This document shows, in pieces, positions 1 to 8,664 of a DNA stretch of 20,386 nucleotides. The notes beneath the pieces are model-generated. The model saw only the letters and a list, made by a program, of their open reading frames with translations. It did not search any database and was not told the origin of the DNA. Numbering within the stretch: the first letter of the stretch is position 1; every line of letters starts with the position of its first letter. The position numbers and the translations under genes are program-made. Source of the stretch: Gemmatimonadaceae bacterium (GTDB taxonomy: Bacteria; Latescibacterota; UBA2968; UBA8231); the NCBI GenBank assembly GCA_002726335.1, contig PBSR01000104.1, positions 1 to 20,386 on the forward strand, written 5' to 3'.

Positions 1-112
1 TCTGTCTTGGGTGTTGTAATCTCGATGGCCCAAGTTAATCCGCGAAACTTCGAGATCGGAGGAGGTCCGCTGTCTAACCGGTCAATACATAAGGTCTAGA
101 CAGGATGTGTAA

Positions 113-133
113 CCCGTTGAGTAGTATAACGGG
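113..133 (-). terminator. weak hairpin downstream of the MFS gene
   Basis: CCCGTT at 113-118 can pair with AACGGG at 128-133 around a 9-nt loop. It begins about 13 nt past the stop codon of the minus-strand MFS reading frame. The stem is only 6 bp, and on the minus strand it is followed by TTACAC, not a run of T. It is therefore at best a weak end-of-operon terminator. I see no gene or other clear signal in the remaining bases 1-145. Confidence 0.25.
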
Positions 134-145
134 AAAAGGTCGGTC

Positions 146-1281
146 TCACCGGCTGCCCCGCAGCAGGAGGAGGAGAAGAGCACAACCGAGGAAGCAGCCG
201 AGGGTGGGAATCAGGAAGATGGCGCTCCAGTCGTGGCCCCCTGCGGCCCGTTCGTGGTAATCGTAGGCCATACCGGTGAGCCAGTGGCCGGCCAGGGCCC
301 CGAGCCCGGAGTTGACGAACACGAGCAGGGACTGGGCACTGGCCCGTCGCTGACGCGGCGCCAGGGCCTCGATGGCGACAACACTCCCCATGCTGAAGAA
401 GGTGAAACCGATGCCATGGAGGGTCTGGGCAGTGACGACGAACCAGACCGGTTCGCCAAGGGAGAAGACGCCGAAGCGCACGCCGAGGGCGGCGGCGCCG
501 AGACAGATCGTCCATCTCGAGCCGAGGACGCGCAGGCTGGCTGCCAGAATCAGCATGGCGCCGATCTCGACGACCTGGCCGAGGCTCATCGCCGCCGTCG
601 ACAGGCTCGATGTCAGGCCGATGCCGTAGGGGTCAGAGAAGAACAGGAATCCCAGGTTGTAGAAGAAGGGGCGCATCACGGAGACAAGCAGGGACACGGA
701 AAAAAGTATCAGGAAGGGGCGGGACTCCAGCAGCAGACGGAAACCGTCGAGCCAGGCCAGCGGTCTTCGCGTGGTCTGTCCCGGTGGCGTGCGTGATTGC
801 GTCCCGCCTGCCACGTATCCCAGAAATGCAGGTGCAGGCTGAGAGCCCAGCTGATGGCAACCCAGCCCACGGTGCCCCAGGCCCGCACAAAACCGATCCG
901 TCGCGAGTCCGGTTGGTGATAGAGGGCGACGACATTGCTCAACCCCATGGTTGGTACGTGGACGATCTGGAACAGCAGCATGGTCAGCCACAGCGATTCA
1001 AAAGAGGCCTGCTGATATCCCCACCACAGAAGTGGCGCACAGCTCAGGTAGCACAGTCCCATGATGCGCTGCGTCGGCAGGAAGTGGTCGGCCAGCCAGC
1101 CGGCGATGACGGGGGAGACCAGGGCAGCCAAGGCACCGGTGCCGTAGACCCATGAGATCTGCGTGCCGCTGAATCCCAACTCCCGCATGTGTCCACCCAG
1201 CAGGATCGTCTGGGCACCGAACACCGAAAACTGCAGGAAATACATGGCCGACAGGCGCACGGCCACCGAGCGTGGGCTCAA
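146..1281 (-). pseudogene. MFS transporter, nucleoside/sugar symporter-like, broken by an internal deletion with frameshift
   Basis: Two minus-strand frames together encode one Major Facilitator protein. The N-terminal half (about residues 1-158, from a TTG start at 1281) shows five hydrophobic segments with the usual MFS loop G-W-L-A-D between helices 2 and 3. The C-terminal half, in another frame and ending at 146, shows six segments that end in a leucine-rich helix. The frames switch near 795-812, where the text goes straight from HFWDTW to a hydrophilic linker PPGQTTRRPL. Relatives normally have helix 6 and about 25-35 more residues there. The total span is not a multiple of three. The TTG start overlaps the mnmG stop (TTGA), so the gene ends the long operon. 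The family exports or imports small solutes by proton symport; the substrate here is unknown. Either the gene is dead or the assembly lost bases. NupG-like affiliation is from overall appearance only. Confidence 0.75.
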
Positions 1282-3188
1282 GGACTGTCCTCGATAGCTC
1301 CGGACAGGGGTCGTCTGCCGCGGGCGTGCAGCAGGACCATCAGGGCGGAGATATCCGCCGGGGAGACGCCCGAGATGCGTGAAGCCTGGCCCAGGGTGCG
1401 GGGGGTCAGACGCGCCAACTTATGCCGAGCTTCCATCGACAGGGGCGTTGCCTCTGTCGAGTAGTCGAAGTCCACCGGAATGAGGTGAGACTCCATGCGC
1501 TTGAGTCGCTCCACCTCGACGGACTGGCGGTCGATGTAGCCAGCGTACTTGGTTTCGGCTTCGACCCGCTCGGCAGCGTGTGCCGTCAGCGGCTCGGCCG
1601 GTGGCGCCAGGGCGACGATGTCGGCGTAATCGATCTCCGGCCGTCGCAGCAGATCGAGCAGCGGTGCCGGCTCTCGGAGGGGTGTCGTGCCTCGCTCCGC
1701 CAACAGGTCATTCACACGATCTGACACGGCCAGACGCTGGACACCCAGTCGTTCCAGTTCGGCAGCCACCTGTGCTTTCTTGGCGGCGAACTTCGCCCAG
1801 ATGTCATCTGCCACCATGCCGAAGCTCCGACCGAAGTCCATAAGCCGTTCATCGGCGTTGTCCTCGCGCAGCAGCAAGCGGTACTCGGCGCGAGACGTGA
1901 AGATGCGGTAGGGCTCACTCGTCCCCTTGGTGACCAGGTCGTCGATCAGGACGCCGATGTAGGCCTGCGAACGGTCGAGGACAAAGGGCTCCTCGCCGCG
2001 GGATTTAAGGACCGCATTCACCCCTGCCATCAGTCCCTGAGCTCCGGCCTCCTCGTATCCTGTGGTGCCGTTGATCTGGCCGGCAAAAAACAACCCGCCC
2101 ACACGCTTTGTCTCCAGCCAGGCGTGCAGCTGCGTCGGGTCGGCATAGTCGTATTCGACAGCGTAGGCAGGGCGCATGATCTCAGCGCGTTCCAGACCGG
2201 GGAGCGTGCGCAGGATGGGCAGCTGCACGTCCTCCGGCAGGCTCATCGACAGACCGTTGATGTAGTATTCCCGGGTCCGCAGCCCTTCGGGTTCGATGAA
2301 GATCTGGTGCCGCTCCTTGTCGGCGAAGCGCACGATCTTGTCTTCGATCGAGGGGCAGTAGCGGGGCCCCACCCCCTCGATGCGGCCGGAGTACATGGCC
2401 GACCGTTCGAGATTGTCGCGGATCAGGGCGTGGGTGTCGTGGTTGGTATAGGTGATGTGGCAGGGCCGCTGCGGCAGGGGAGGACGATCGCAGGCATAGG
2501 AGAAGGTGCGCGGCGGGTCATCTCCAGGCTGCTGCTCCAGAGCCTCGAAGTCGATACTGCGACCGTTGACGCGTGGCGGCGTACCCGTCTTCAGGCGCCC
2601 CATGGTGAAGCCCATTGCCACCAGATCTTGTGCGGCGCGATCGGCTGAGGATTCTCCCGACCTGCCCGCGGCACAGCTGAAGTCGCCCACGTGAATCTTG
2701 CCACGCAGAAAGGTGCCGGCTGTCAGCACGACGGTGCGCCCTTCGTAGAGCATACCGCCCTGCACGCCGATGCCCCGCACCCTGTCGCCATCGACGATGA
2801 GGCTCTCCATCACACCCTGACGGACGTCGAGCCCGGCCTGGTTTTCGCAGGTGTATTTCAGTTCGAACTGGTAGACCTTCTTGTCGCACTGGGCGCGGCA
2901 GGCGCGCACCGCCGGGCCCCGCTTCATGTTGAGTCGACGAAACTGGATCCCGGCGTGGTCGGTGTTGAGTGCCATCTCACCGCCGAGAGCGTCGATCTCC
3001 TTCACCAGGTGGCCCTTGCCGATGCCGCCGATGGCGGGATTACACGACATCTGGCCGATCGTGTCCAGGTTCATCGTCAGCAGCAGGACATGGGAGCCCA
3101 TGCGGGCCGCGGCGAGGGCCGCCTCGGTGCCCGCATGCCCGCCACCCACGACGATGACGTCGTAGGATTTCGGCTGGGTCGTGGACAT
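1278..3188 (-). CDS. mnmG: tRNA uridine-5-carboxymethylaminomethyl modification enzyme MnmG (GidA)
   Basis: MnmG is the FAD-dependent partner of MnmE. It builds the (carboxymethyl)aminomethyl group on U34 of certain tRNAs, using methylene-tetrahydrofolate as the one-carbon donor. The 636-aa product matches the usual length of about 630. Visible marks are the FAD-binding [10 protein letters not shown] at residues 13-22, [12 protein letters not shown] at 49-60, the first GidA signature [11 protein letters not shown] at 274-284 and the second, [12 protein letters not shown], at 369-380. The C-terminal helical domain is complete. The reading frame extends 26 codons upstream, into the homocysteine methyltransferase gene. 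I chose ATG at 3188 because known MnmG proteins begin just before the FAD motif. No strong Shine-Dalgarno is seen there. The gap to the upstream gene is 14 nt, so expression is probably by the corrinoid operon. MnmE is not in this window. Confidence 0.97.
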   Translation of the reverse strand: MSTTQPKSYDVIVVGGGHAGTEAALAAARMGSHVLLLTMNLDTIGQMSCNPAIGGIGKGHLVKEIDALGGEMALNTDHAGIQFRRLNMKRGPAVRACRAQCDKKVYQFELKYTCENQAGLDVRQGVMESLIVDGDRVRGIGVQGGMLYEGRTVVLTAGTFLRGKIHVGDFSCAAGRSGESSADRAAQDLVAMGFTMGRLKTGTPPRVNGRSIDFEALEQQPGDDPPRTFSYACDRPPLPQRPCHITYTNHDTHALIRDNLERSAMYSGRIEGVGPRYCPSIEDKIVRFADKERHQIFIEPEGLRTREYYINGLSMSLPEDVQLPILRTLPGLERAEIMRPAYAVEYDYADPTQLHAWLETKRVGGLFFAGQINGTTGYEEAGAQGLMAGVNAVLKSRGEEPFVLDRSQAYIGVLIDDLVTKGTSEPYRIFTSRAEYRLLLREDNADERLMDFGRSFGMVADDIWAKFAAKKAQVAAELERLGVQRLAVSDRVNDLLAERGTTPLREPAPLLDLLRRPEIDYADIVALAPPAEPLTAHAAERVEAETKYAGYIDRQSVEVERLKRMESHLIPVDFDYSTEATPLSMEARHKLARLTPRTLGQASRISGVSPADISALMVLLHARGRRPLSGAIEDSP

Positions 3189-3202
3189 CGGGGGGTGTGT
3201 GA

Positions 3203-4207
3203 TCAGGACTGCAGGTGGGACAGCTGCGTCCGGAAGGAGCGGATATGATCCGGACTCGTGCCGCAACAGCCACCGATGAGCCAGGCGCCGGCGCCGTTCA
3301 GATCCTCCAGGCCGGCAGCCATCTCCTCCGGATCCTGCAGGTAGTAGGTCTGCTGCGTCTCGCGGTCCATCTTCGGCAGGCCGGCATTCGGGAAGGCCGT
3401 CAGACGGAGTCCGGCGTACCCTCGTGCCTCGAGCACCGCCTTCATCTGCCGCGTGCCTTCGATGGCGTAGGCCATGCCGGAGTGATCCTCACGCGACGAT
3501 TCGGCGCCGCAGTTGAGGCCGATCATCTGCACGAAAGGCAGCAGGTCGACGCCCTCGGAGTGCTGTCCCGAGGCCAGAATGTCGACGGCATCGGCGGGGG
3601 AGTGACCCCAGTCGGTCCGGTAAACAACGTCACCCGTCTTGCGATCCTGGGTGAACTTGTAGGTCAGACTGACGCCGATGGGCAGACCGAACTGGCGGGC
3701 CACGTCGACGGCAATGGCCGCCTCGCGGGCGGAGAACATGGTCTCGGCAAGGAACAGGTCGACACCCGTCTCAGCCAAGGCCTCCGCCACCCGCAGGTGA
3801 GCCTCCCGGACGCGGCTGTCGGCGATGCCGAATTCGGTGTCGCCGGCGTCGGCCTCGATGGCCCCCGGTGAGGGGCCCAGAGAGCCGGCAACGAAAACGT
3901 CGCGCTCGCTCTCGTCGGCCGCCCGGCGAGCCAATTGACCGCCCAGTCGGGCCAGTTCGGCCGAGGTGGTATCCCCGGCGTTGGCCATCTCCAGATGCAG
4001 ATCGGAGGCGACGAAGGTGTTCGTCTCGATCATCTCCGAGCCGGCGGCGATGTAGGCGCTGTGCACGTCGACGACAGCGGCGCCGTGTGACTTGTTCGCC
4101 ATGGCACTGTTGGGTAGTTCGACGCCACGCTCAAAGAGCTGTGTGCCGAAGCCACCGTCGAAGAGGACGGGCGTCGGGTCGCTGAGTCTGGCGGAAAAGG
4201 TCTGCAC
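3203..4207 (-). CDS. homocysteine S-methyltransferase domain protein (MetH Hcy module-like)
   Basis: The 334-aa protein is a stand-alone homocysteine-binding TIM barrel (PF02574 type). This fold activates homocysteine thiolate on zinc and accepts a methyl group to give methionine. The three zinc cysteines are present: C233 in GLNCG, and C314 and C315 in [11 protein letters not shown]. The N-terminal [14 protein letters not shown] (residues 15-28) and ETNTF (61-65) are also typical of the family. It starts with GTG at 4207, with GAAAGG about 8 nt upstream, 11 nt after the activator gene. In MetH this module receives its methyl from methylcobalamin on a second domain. Here a free corrinoid protein, its activator and a UroD-family methyltransferase are encoded just upstream, so I infer it is the acceptor subunit of a split system. 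Alternatively it could use betaine or S-methylmethionine directly, as BHMT or MmuM do. Confidence 0.88.
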   Translation of the reverse strand: MQTFSARLSDPTPVLFDGGFGTQLFERGVELPNSAMANKSHGAAVVDVHSAYIAAGSEMIETNTFVASDLHLEMANAGDTTSAELARLGGQLARRAADESERDVFVAGSLGPSPGAIEADAGDTEFGIADSRVREAHLRVAEALAETGVDLFLAETMFSAREAAIAVDVARQFGLPIGVSLTYKFTQDRKTGDVVYRTDWGHSPADAVDILASGQHSEGVDLLPFVQMIGLNCGAESSREDHSGMAYAIEGTRQMKAVLEARGYAGLRLTAFPNAGLPKMDRETQQTYYLQDPEEMAAGLEDLNGAGAWLIGGCCGTSPDHIRSFRTQLSHLQS

Positions 4208-4218
4208 AGGGGGGCCTT

Positions 4219-5874
4219 TCAGGTGGTGAAGCGGTCGGGCATGGGATTGTACATGCAGCCGTCGACGAAGGCGTTGAAGAACTCCGGATTCGTCTCCAGT
4301 TCGACGTGCTCGACCTGCTGACAGACGCGCTCGAGCTCGGCCCGTCGTGTGCGATCCAGCAGGGCCTCGCGAGCGCCCTGCATGGCGGCGTTGCCCACCT
4401 TGACGATACGTTCGGCCGGTACCGGCGCCAGGAACCCGATGGCCACGGCGCTGGCGACGTCGATGTAATTGGCGAAGCCGCCGGCCAGGTAGAGCGTCGA
4501 GACATCCGCCGGGTCGATACCAAACTCCTTCATCAGCAGGTACTGGCCGCAGTAGTTGGCCGCTTTCGCTTGGGCCAGGTGACTGGCGTCCTCGCCGGAG
4601 AAAGTGATGCCCTGATCCGGCGCTACGCTGATGTGTGCGGTCCGAGCCGCGTCTTCACCTGCTTCCTGCAGAGTGCCCCGTTCCGACATCATACCGGTGC
4701 GACGCAGTTCGGCGAGCAGATCGATGAGTCCGGAGCCGCAGATGCCTACCGGATCCGCATCGCCGATGGTCGAATTCTGGAAGACGCCGTCGGCATCGAT
4801 CCGTACGGTTTCGATGGCCCCCTCATATCCGGGGATTCCGTAGCGTACGAGACCCCCCTCGAAGGCCGGTCCCGCAGGTGAGGAGGCGGTGAGCATACGG
4901 CCGCGACCGGCGATGACGACCTCCGTATTGGTGCCGACGTCGACGAGCATGACAACATCGTCGCGATCGCCACTCATCATGTCGCAGGCGACCAGGTCGG
5001 CGGCGGTATCGGCGCCCACATGGCTGGCGATGAGAGGCAGCCCGTACACGCGAGTGTTGATGTTGCAGCGAATCCCGAGACGTCGGGATCTGTCGGTGTG
5101 GGCGGTGTGCTCACGCTCGCCGTCGAGAAAGGCCTGCTCGATCGTCGACTTGTAGGGTCGGGTGCCGATGGGCTGGACGTCGAGTCGGAACAGCAGATCA
5201 CGCATCGTCGAGTTGCCGGCGATGGTGATCTCGTAGATCTCCTGGCGGGCAAAGCCGAAGCGCTCCCCGAGAGAGGCGATGTGCCGGTTCAGGGCGGTGA
5301 CCACCGACTTCTGCAGCTCCCCCTGGTGGGGGCCGCCGTCGTAGGAGATGCGGTTCATCACATCGGACCCGCCAAAGCGCTGCGGGTTCTCGAAGGCAGA
5401 GACGGAGAGGCTCTCACCGGACTCCAGGTCGACAAGATCCATAGCCACCGTCGTCGTGCCGAGATCGATGGCAAGTCCCAGGACATGGCCGCGAAAACGG
5501 TCGACCACCTCACCATCGTAGAGGATGTCATCGCCTTGCCGGGTGACAACAGGATCCAGCTTGACGCTGCGCTCGCGCCCTTCTGAAAGGATTTTGGGTG
5601 AGCGCCTCAGGGGTTCGAATTCGATGTCTTCGTCGGTGCGCTCCACAAGAGCCTGGCAGGCCAGACGATAGGGATCGCGCAGGAAGGCCTCCGCGTCGGT
5701 GCGCGCATTCAGTGAACTCATGCCGGATGATACATCGACGACACATTCATGGCAGTAGGCGTTGCGCAGGCAGGAAGTGGGGACCGGCAAGCGTTCGTCG
5801 TCGGCGTAGTCGAACAGTGAGCGACCCACTTCGAGAGGTCGAGGCGTGCCGCTGGAGGACTTGATGAAGGCCAT
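4219..5874 (-). CDS. RACo-type corrinoid activation protein (2Fe-2S + ASKHA/DUF4445)
   Basis: The 551-aa protein has the layout of RACo, the ATP-dependent reductive activator that returns inactive Co(II) corrinoid proteins to Co(I). The N-terminal ferredoxin-like domain carries C35, C41, C44 and C73 (CX5CX2CX28C), as expected for a plant-type 2Fe-2S cluster. After a linker comes the actin-like ATPase fold, with IDLGTTTVAMD from residue 136, GNSTMRDLLF, DVGTNTEV, GICGSGLIDLL and LAGGFANYID. The start is ATG at 5874; no strong Shine-Dalgarno is visible. It lies 37 nt after the small Cys-rich gene and 11 nt before the homocysteine methyltransferase gene. The corrinoid protein in the same operon is the obvious client. 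Such activators replace the SAM/flavodoxin-dependent reactivation domain of full-length MetH. The homocysteine and corrinoid genes here lack that domain, which makes a dedicated activator necessary. Confidence 0.92.
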   Translation of the reverse strand: MAFIKSSSGTPRPLEVGRSLFDYADDERLPVPTSCLRNAYCHECVVDVSSGMSSLNARTDAEAFLRDPYRLACQALVERTDEDIEFEPLRRSPKILSEGRERSVKLDPVVTRQGDDILYDGEVVDRFRGHVLGLAIDLGTTTVAMDLVDLESGESLSVSAFENPQRFGGSDVMNRISYDGGPHQGELQKSVVTALNRHIASLGERFGFARQEIYEITIAGNSTMRDLLFRLDVQPIGTRPYKSTIEQAFLDGEREHTAHTDRSRRLGIRCNINTRVYGLPLIASHVGADTAADLVACDMMSGDRDDVVMLVDVGTNTEVVIAGRGRMLTASSPAGPAFEGGLVRYGIPGYEGAIETVRIDADGVFQNSTIGDADPVGICGSGLIDLLAELRRTGMMSERGTLQEAGEDAARTAHISVAPDQGITFSGEDASHLAQAKAANYCGQYLLMKEFGIDPADVSTLYLAGGFANYIDVASAVAIGFLAPVPAERIVKVGNAAMQGAREALLDRTRRAELERVCQQVEHVELETNPEFFNAFVDGCMYNPMPDRFTT

Positions 5875-5911
5875 GTGTTGGGATGTAACTCTCAGTGGAG
5901 GTGGGCGTGGA

Positions 5912-6205
5912 TCAGGTCTGACGGTTCTGACGCTCGAGACGCTCTCGAGCTGCGTTCAAGGTGCGAGGATCGGATTCCCAGGCGCTACGATAATCGAAGA
6001 CACCGTCGTGGCCACACATGGAGTCTTTGTGGTCCTCACAGTCTGACTGGTTCCGGCAGCGAAACTTCGCCGTACAGTGATCGTGCCGATCGCGGTAGGG
6101 ACACCGCGTTGAAGCCTGCGCATCGGCTTGCGTGACGATCCCGGAGAGGATTTCCGTGAGACGATCGAAGCGCTCCTGTACCTCTTGCGGTGTTGTCTCT
6201 CTCAC
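5912..6205 (-). CDS. small Cys-rich protein of unknown function in the corrinoid operon
   Basis: I do not recognise this 97-aa protein. The GTG start at 6205 overlaps the corrinoid-protein stop as GTGA, a classic translational-coupling arrangement, which is the best reason to believe it is real. A longer form from ATG at 6247 is possible but would overlap the upstream gene by 46 nt. Residues 1-30 look like one amphipathic helix. Then comes a compact Cys/His-rich core with C35, C44, C50, C56 and C64 (CX8CX5CX5CX7C) plus H41, H43, H59 and H66. A charged helix ends the protein. The core could hold an Fe-S cluster or zinc. Given its place between the corrinoid protein and its reductive activator, an electron-transfer or corrinoid-maturation role is a reasonable guess, but only a guess. 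It has no membrane segment or signal peptide. Confidence 0.75.
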   Translation of the reverse strand: MRETTPQEVQERFDRLTEILSGIVTQADAQASTRCPYRDRHDHCTAKFRCRNQSDCEDHKDSMCGHDGVFDYRSAWESDPRTLNAARERLERQNRQT

Positions 6206-6954
6206 CGGGCAGGACTGCCGATCAGCCGCTGCGCCAGAGAGACACACTCGAGGGCGTCCTTGCCGTAGCCGTCGGCTCCCATGTCATCGGCAAACTCCTG
6301 TGTCACCGGGGCGCCACCGACGATGATCTGGACGTCTTCGCGCAGATCCGCATCGATGAATGCCTCGATCGTCCGGCCCATACTGGGCATCGTCGTCGTC
6401 AACAGGGCGGACATGCCCATCAGTTTCGCCCCCGACTCCTCCACCGCGTCGATGAACTCGTCCGCCGACGTGTCCACACCCAGATCGACGACATCGAAAC
6501 CGGCGCCATTGAGCATCATGATACAAAGGTTCTTGCCGATGTCGTGCAGATCGCCTTTGACGGTGCCCATGACTACGGTGCCGGCCTTCTCGATGCCGGA
6601 TGCCGACAGGACAGGCTCGATGTGTGCCATACCCGCCTTCATGGCCCGGGCACAGGCGAGCACCTCGGGGACAAAGATGAAGTTCTCGCGGAACTTGATA
6701 CCGACGATACCCATGGCGGCGATGAGGCCCTCATCCATCACCTCCAGAGCCTCGGTCCCGGCAGCGATGGCCTGCGCCGCAAGCTCATCCACCCTGTGGT
6801 GCTCCCCTTCGATGAGGGCGGCGGCCATGTCCTGGTGCAGGGGTTTCGCCGCTGCGAAGATGCCGATGAGACGTTCGATCTCGGTCTCCTGTTCGACATA
6901 CTCCTCGATCTCTCGGCGAATGCTCTCGTTCTGGATGTCGGACAGCTCAGCCAC
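6202..6954 (-). CDS. corrinoid (B12-binding) methyltransferase protein, MtaC/MttC type
   Basis: The 250-aa protein has the two-part layout of methanol/methylamine corrinoid proteins and of the MetH cobalamin module. A four-helix cap domain (about residues 20-115) is followed by a Rossmann-like B12 domain. The cobalt-ligating motif GDLHDIGKN is at 134-142 with H137 as lower ligand. S182-LL and VGGAPVT (212-218) complete the nucleotide-tail binding signature. It shuttles a methyl group as methyl-Co(III) between two methyltransferases in the cytosol. The start is GTG at 6954, preceded by GAGAGA. It overlaps the end of the UroD-family gene by 8 nt, and its own stop overlaps the next gene by 4 nt, so the three are translationally linked. 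Its partners are probably the UroD-family enzyme upstream and the homocysteine enzyme downstream. Confidence 0.95.
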   Translation of the reverse strand: MAELSDIQNESIRREIEEYVEQETEIERLIGIFAAAKPLHQDMAAALIEGEHHRVDELAAQAIAAGTEALEVMDEGLIAAMGIVGIKFRENFIFVPEVLACARAMKAGMAHIEPVLSASGIEKAGTVVMGTVKGDLHDIGKNLCIMMLNGAGFDVVDLGVDTSADEFIDAVEESGAKLMGMSALLTTTMPSMGRTIEAFIDADLREDVQIIVGGAPVTQEFADDMGADGYGKDALECVSLAQRLIGSPAR

Positions 6955-7981
6955 TGATCTCTCTCGTCTTGTGCCAATCCCGAACGGCCTGGGGTATGGC
7001 TTTGAGGTTTTCGATCGATGTCTGCAGGGGGATGGCGCACTCGGGACCGATGAGCTGCACTCCCGCATCGAGGTTCTGCATGACCTCGGAGGCCACCACT
7101 TCTTCGCCTTTGGCGAACAGAGTCTCGGGATTGTTGATATTGCCCACCAGACTGATGCGCTCGCCGACAATGTCCATCGACTCTCCCGGGTCGTTCTTCG
7201 AGTCGAAGTGGAAGGCGGCCATTCCGGTCTGGGCGATGTATTCCATGCGGTCCACGGTGCGGCCACAGATATGCAGGATGATCGGGCAGGTGATGCGCTC
7301 GGCGAACTCGATGTGCAGATCCCGCAGGTACCTCTGGTAGTATTCGCCGCTCACCAGGTCGCCGGTGGCATGATCGGGCAAGGTCACGGCATCGGCGCCG
7401 GCCTCGATCTGGGCCAGACCGAAGTCGACGGTGACCGACTTGAGCTTGTCGAGGATCCGTTTCGTCTGATCGGGATCGTCGAGAGACATCAGCAGGAAGG
7501 CCTCCACGCCAAAGCAGTGATAGGCCAGCGACCAGGGGCCCATCGTCTTGCCGATGATGGCCACCTCGTCACCATACTCCCGCCGCAGGATGCTGATCGC
7601 CTCCAAAACGCAGCTCGTATCCTGATGGGTGAGCAGATCGGCGGGGATGACGATGTCATCGAAGGACTGCCAGATGGGCTGTGCCATCTTCACCGTAGGC
7701 CAGTTGTCCTTCTGTTCCCACTGCATGCGACAGCCGAGGGCGGACGACTCCTGGATGATGGAGAAGACCGGCATGATGCTGTCGAAGCCCAGTTCGGTGT
7801 AGCCCGTCGCCGCCAGACGGGCCATCAGTTCCGGATCACGGTTGGCCTGAGGGAATGGTGCGTCCACCAGATCCATCAATTCCACTGTGGCGACAGATGT
7901 CGGGTTGCACACCGGCGTGCGGTCCACAGGCTGGCGGCGGAGTGCGGCCAGTACACGTTCGCGGGAGGTCATCACTTTCAT
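6947..7981 (-). CDS. UroD-family corrinoid methyltransferase (MtaA/CmuA-like)
   Basis: The 344-aa TIM-barrel protein belongs to the uroporphyrinogen decarboxylase superfamily, but it has the zinc triad of the methyltransferase branch: H237-x-C239 in ILHICG, and C315 in GPECAIP. That makes methyl transfer to or from a corrinoid much more likely than haem biosynthesis. MtaA moves methyl from corrinoid to coenzyme M, while CmuA and related bacterial enzymes demethylate a substrate onto a corrinoid. The start is ATG at 7981 with GAGG about 9 nt upstream, overlapping the stop of the gene before. An upstream extension of the frame to 8167 lies inside the neighbouring gene and lacks family character. 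The end overlaps the corrinoid gene by 8 nt. No coenzyme M or folate partner is visible in this window, so the donor is unknown. I favour a substrate:corrinoid role. Confidence 0.9.
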   Translation of the reverse strand: MKVMTSRERVLAALRRQPVDRTPVCNPTSVATVELMDLVDAPFPQANRDPELMARLAATGYTELGFDSIMPVFSIIQESSALGCRMQWEQKDNWPTVKMAQPIWQSFDDIVIPADLLTHQDTSCVLEAISILRREYGDEVAIIGKTMGPWSLAYHCFGVEAFLLMSLDDPDQTKRILDKLKSVTVDFGLAQIEAGADAVTLPDHATGDLVSGEYYQRYLRDLHIEFAERITCPIILHICGRTVDRMEYIAQTGMAAFHFDSKNDPGESMDIVGERISLVGNINNPETLFAKGEEVVASEVMQNLDAGVQLIGPECAIPLQTSIENLKAIPQAVRDWHKTREISG

Positions 7982-7991
7982 CGGTCTGGCC

Positions 7992-8645
7992 TCAGTCCGC
8001 TTGGGCGCTCGGGGCCGACAGGGTTCCACGAGCCGACATGGCCTCCTGCTCCCGCACGATGGCGCGGACATTCGGCGCCCGCACAAGGAGCAGGCCCACG
8101 AGCGCATCATGGCTGCAGCCGCACTCGAAGGCAACGCAGTCCTCCGTGTCTTCATCAGACACAACACGGCGCATGTCCCCGAGCTTCAGCAGGCCGTTGA
8201 CGATCACACCCACGCGACGAGGGCCTTGAGAGTCCGGATCATCGCCGGCGCTCCGTACGCGATACTGGCCATCGCCGAGAGGGTCGACCTCGATCGTCAG
8301 GCCTGACTTGCGGTCGACAGTGGTCAGGGGATGCGCGCTGCGAGGGGCTGACAGGTCGAGTTTGACCGCCTCCAGGAAGGTCCTGCGTACCGCCAGAGCA
8401 TGCTCGGACCCGCAGGGAAAGCGCAAACGGTTCCCGGGGCGGCGCTCGAGGCCACCAAGAGTGACCATGGTCTCGGCGATGCTGTCGATCCGCTCGCCGG
8501 CGCCGTCGCGCGCGCTGTAGGTGTGTACGAGCAGGGCGGCTCCATCGGTGTCAGCCTGCCGGTACAGAGCGACGCTGATGTTGTGAAAATGCCCGTCCAT
8601 GGGCACCAGTTCGACGCGTGTTCCGATATTGGAAATGATGGCCAT
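7992..8645 (-). CDS. unknown 217-aa protein, first gene of the corrinoid operon
   Basis: I cannot assign a family. The product is soluble, with no signal peptide or membrane helix. The N-terminal half (to about residue 110) looks beta-rich, with VELVPMDGHFHNISVALYRQ at 11-30, and ends with a helix RRTFLEAVK. The C-terminal half has a glycine-rich stretch, then a motif ECGCSHDALVG followed by LLLVRAPNVRA. The two nearby cysteines and the histidine could bind a metal. The codon use looks like that of its neighbours, and the gene is separated from the UroD-family gene by only 10 nt, with its stop overlapping that gene's Shine-Dalgarno. The start is ATG at 8645; the preceding bases give no clear Shine-Dalgarno. 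By position it should serve the methyl-transfer pathway, for example as substrate recognition, regulator or accessory subunit. That role is inference from neighbourhood alone. Confidence 0.85.
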   Translation of the reverse strand: MAIISNIGTRVELVPMDGHFHNISVALYRQADTDGAALLVHTYSARDGAGERIDSIAETMVTLGGLERRPGNRLRFPCGSEHALAVRRTFLEAVKLDLSAPRSAHPLTTVDRKSGLTIEVDPLGDGQYRVRSAGDDPDSQGPRRVGVIVNGLLKLGDMRRVVSDEDTEDCVAFECGCSHDALVGLLLVRAPNVRAIVREQEAMSARGTLSAPSAQAD

Positions 8646-8664
8646 GTCGGAGTTGAAATATGCC

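Noticed and set aside
6947..7981. Uroporphyrinogen decarboxylase (hemE) for haem synthesis
   Set aside because: The H-x-C...C metal site and the corrinoid neighbours point to the methyltransferase branch, and the protein lacks the HemE N-terminal arginine-rich signature.
6281..8200. Plus-strand open frame of 639 codons opposite the corrinoid and UroD genes
   Set aside because: Antisense of conserved enzymes; Met/Ser/Arg-rich text without a domain.
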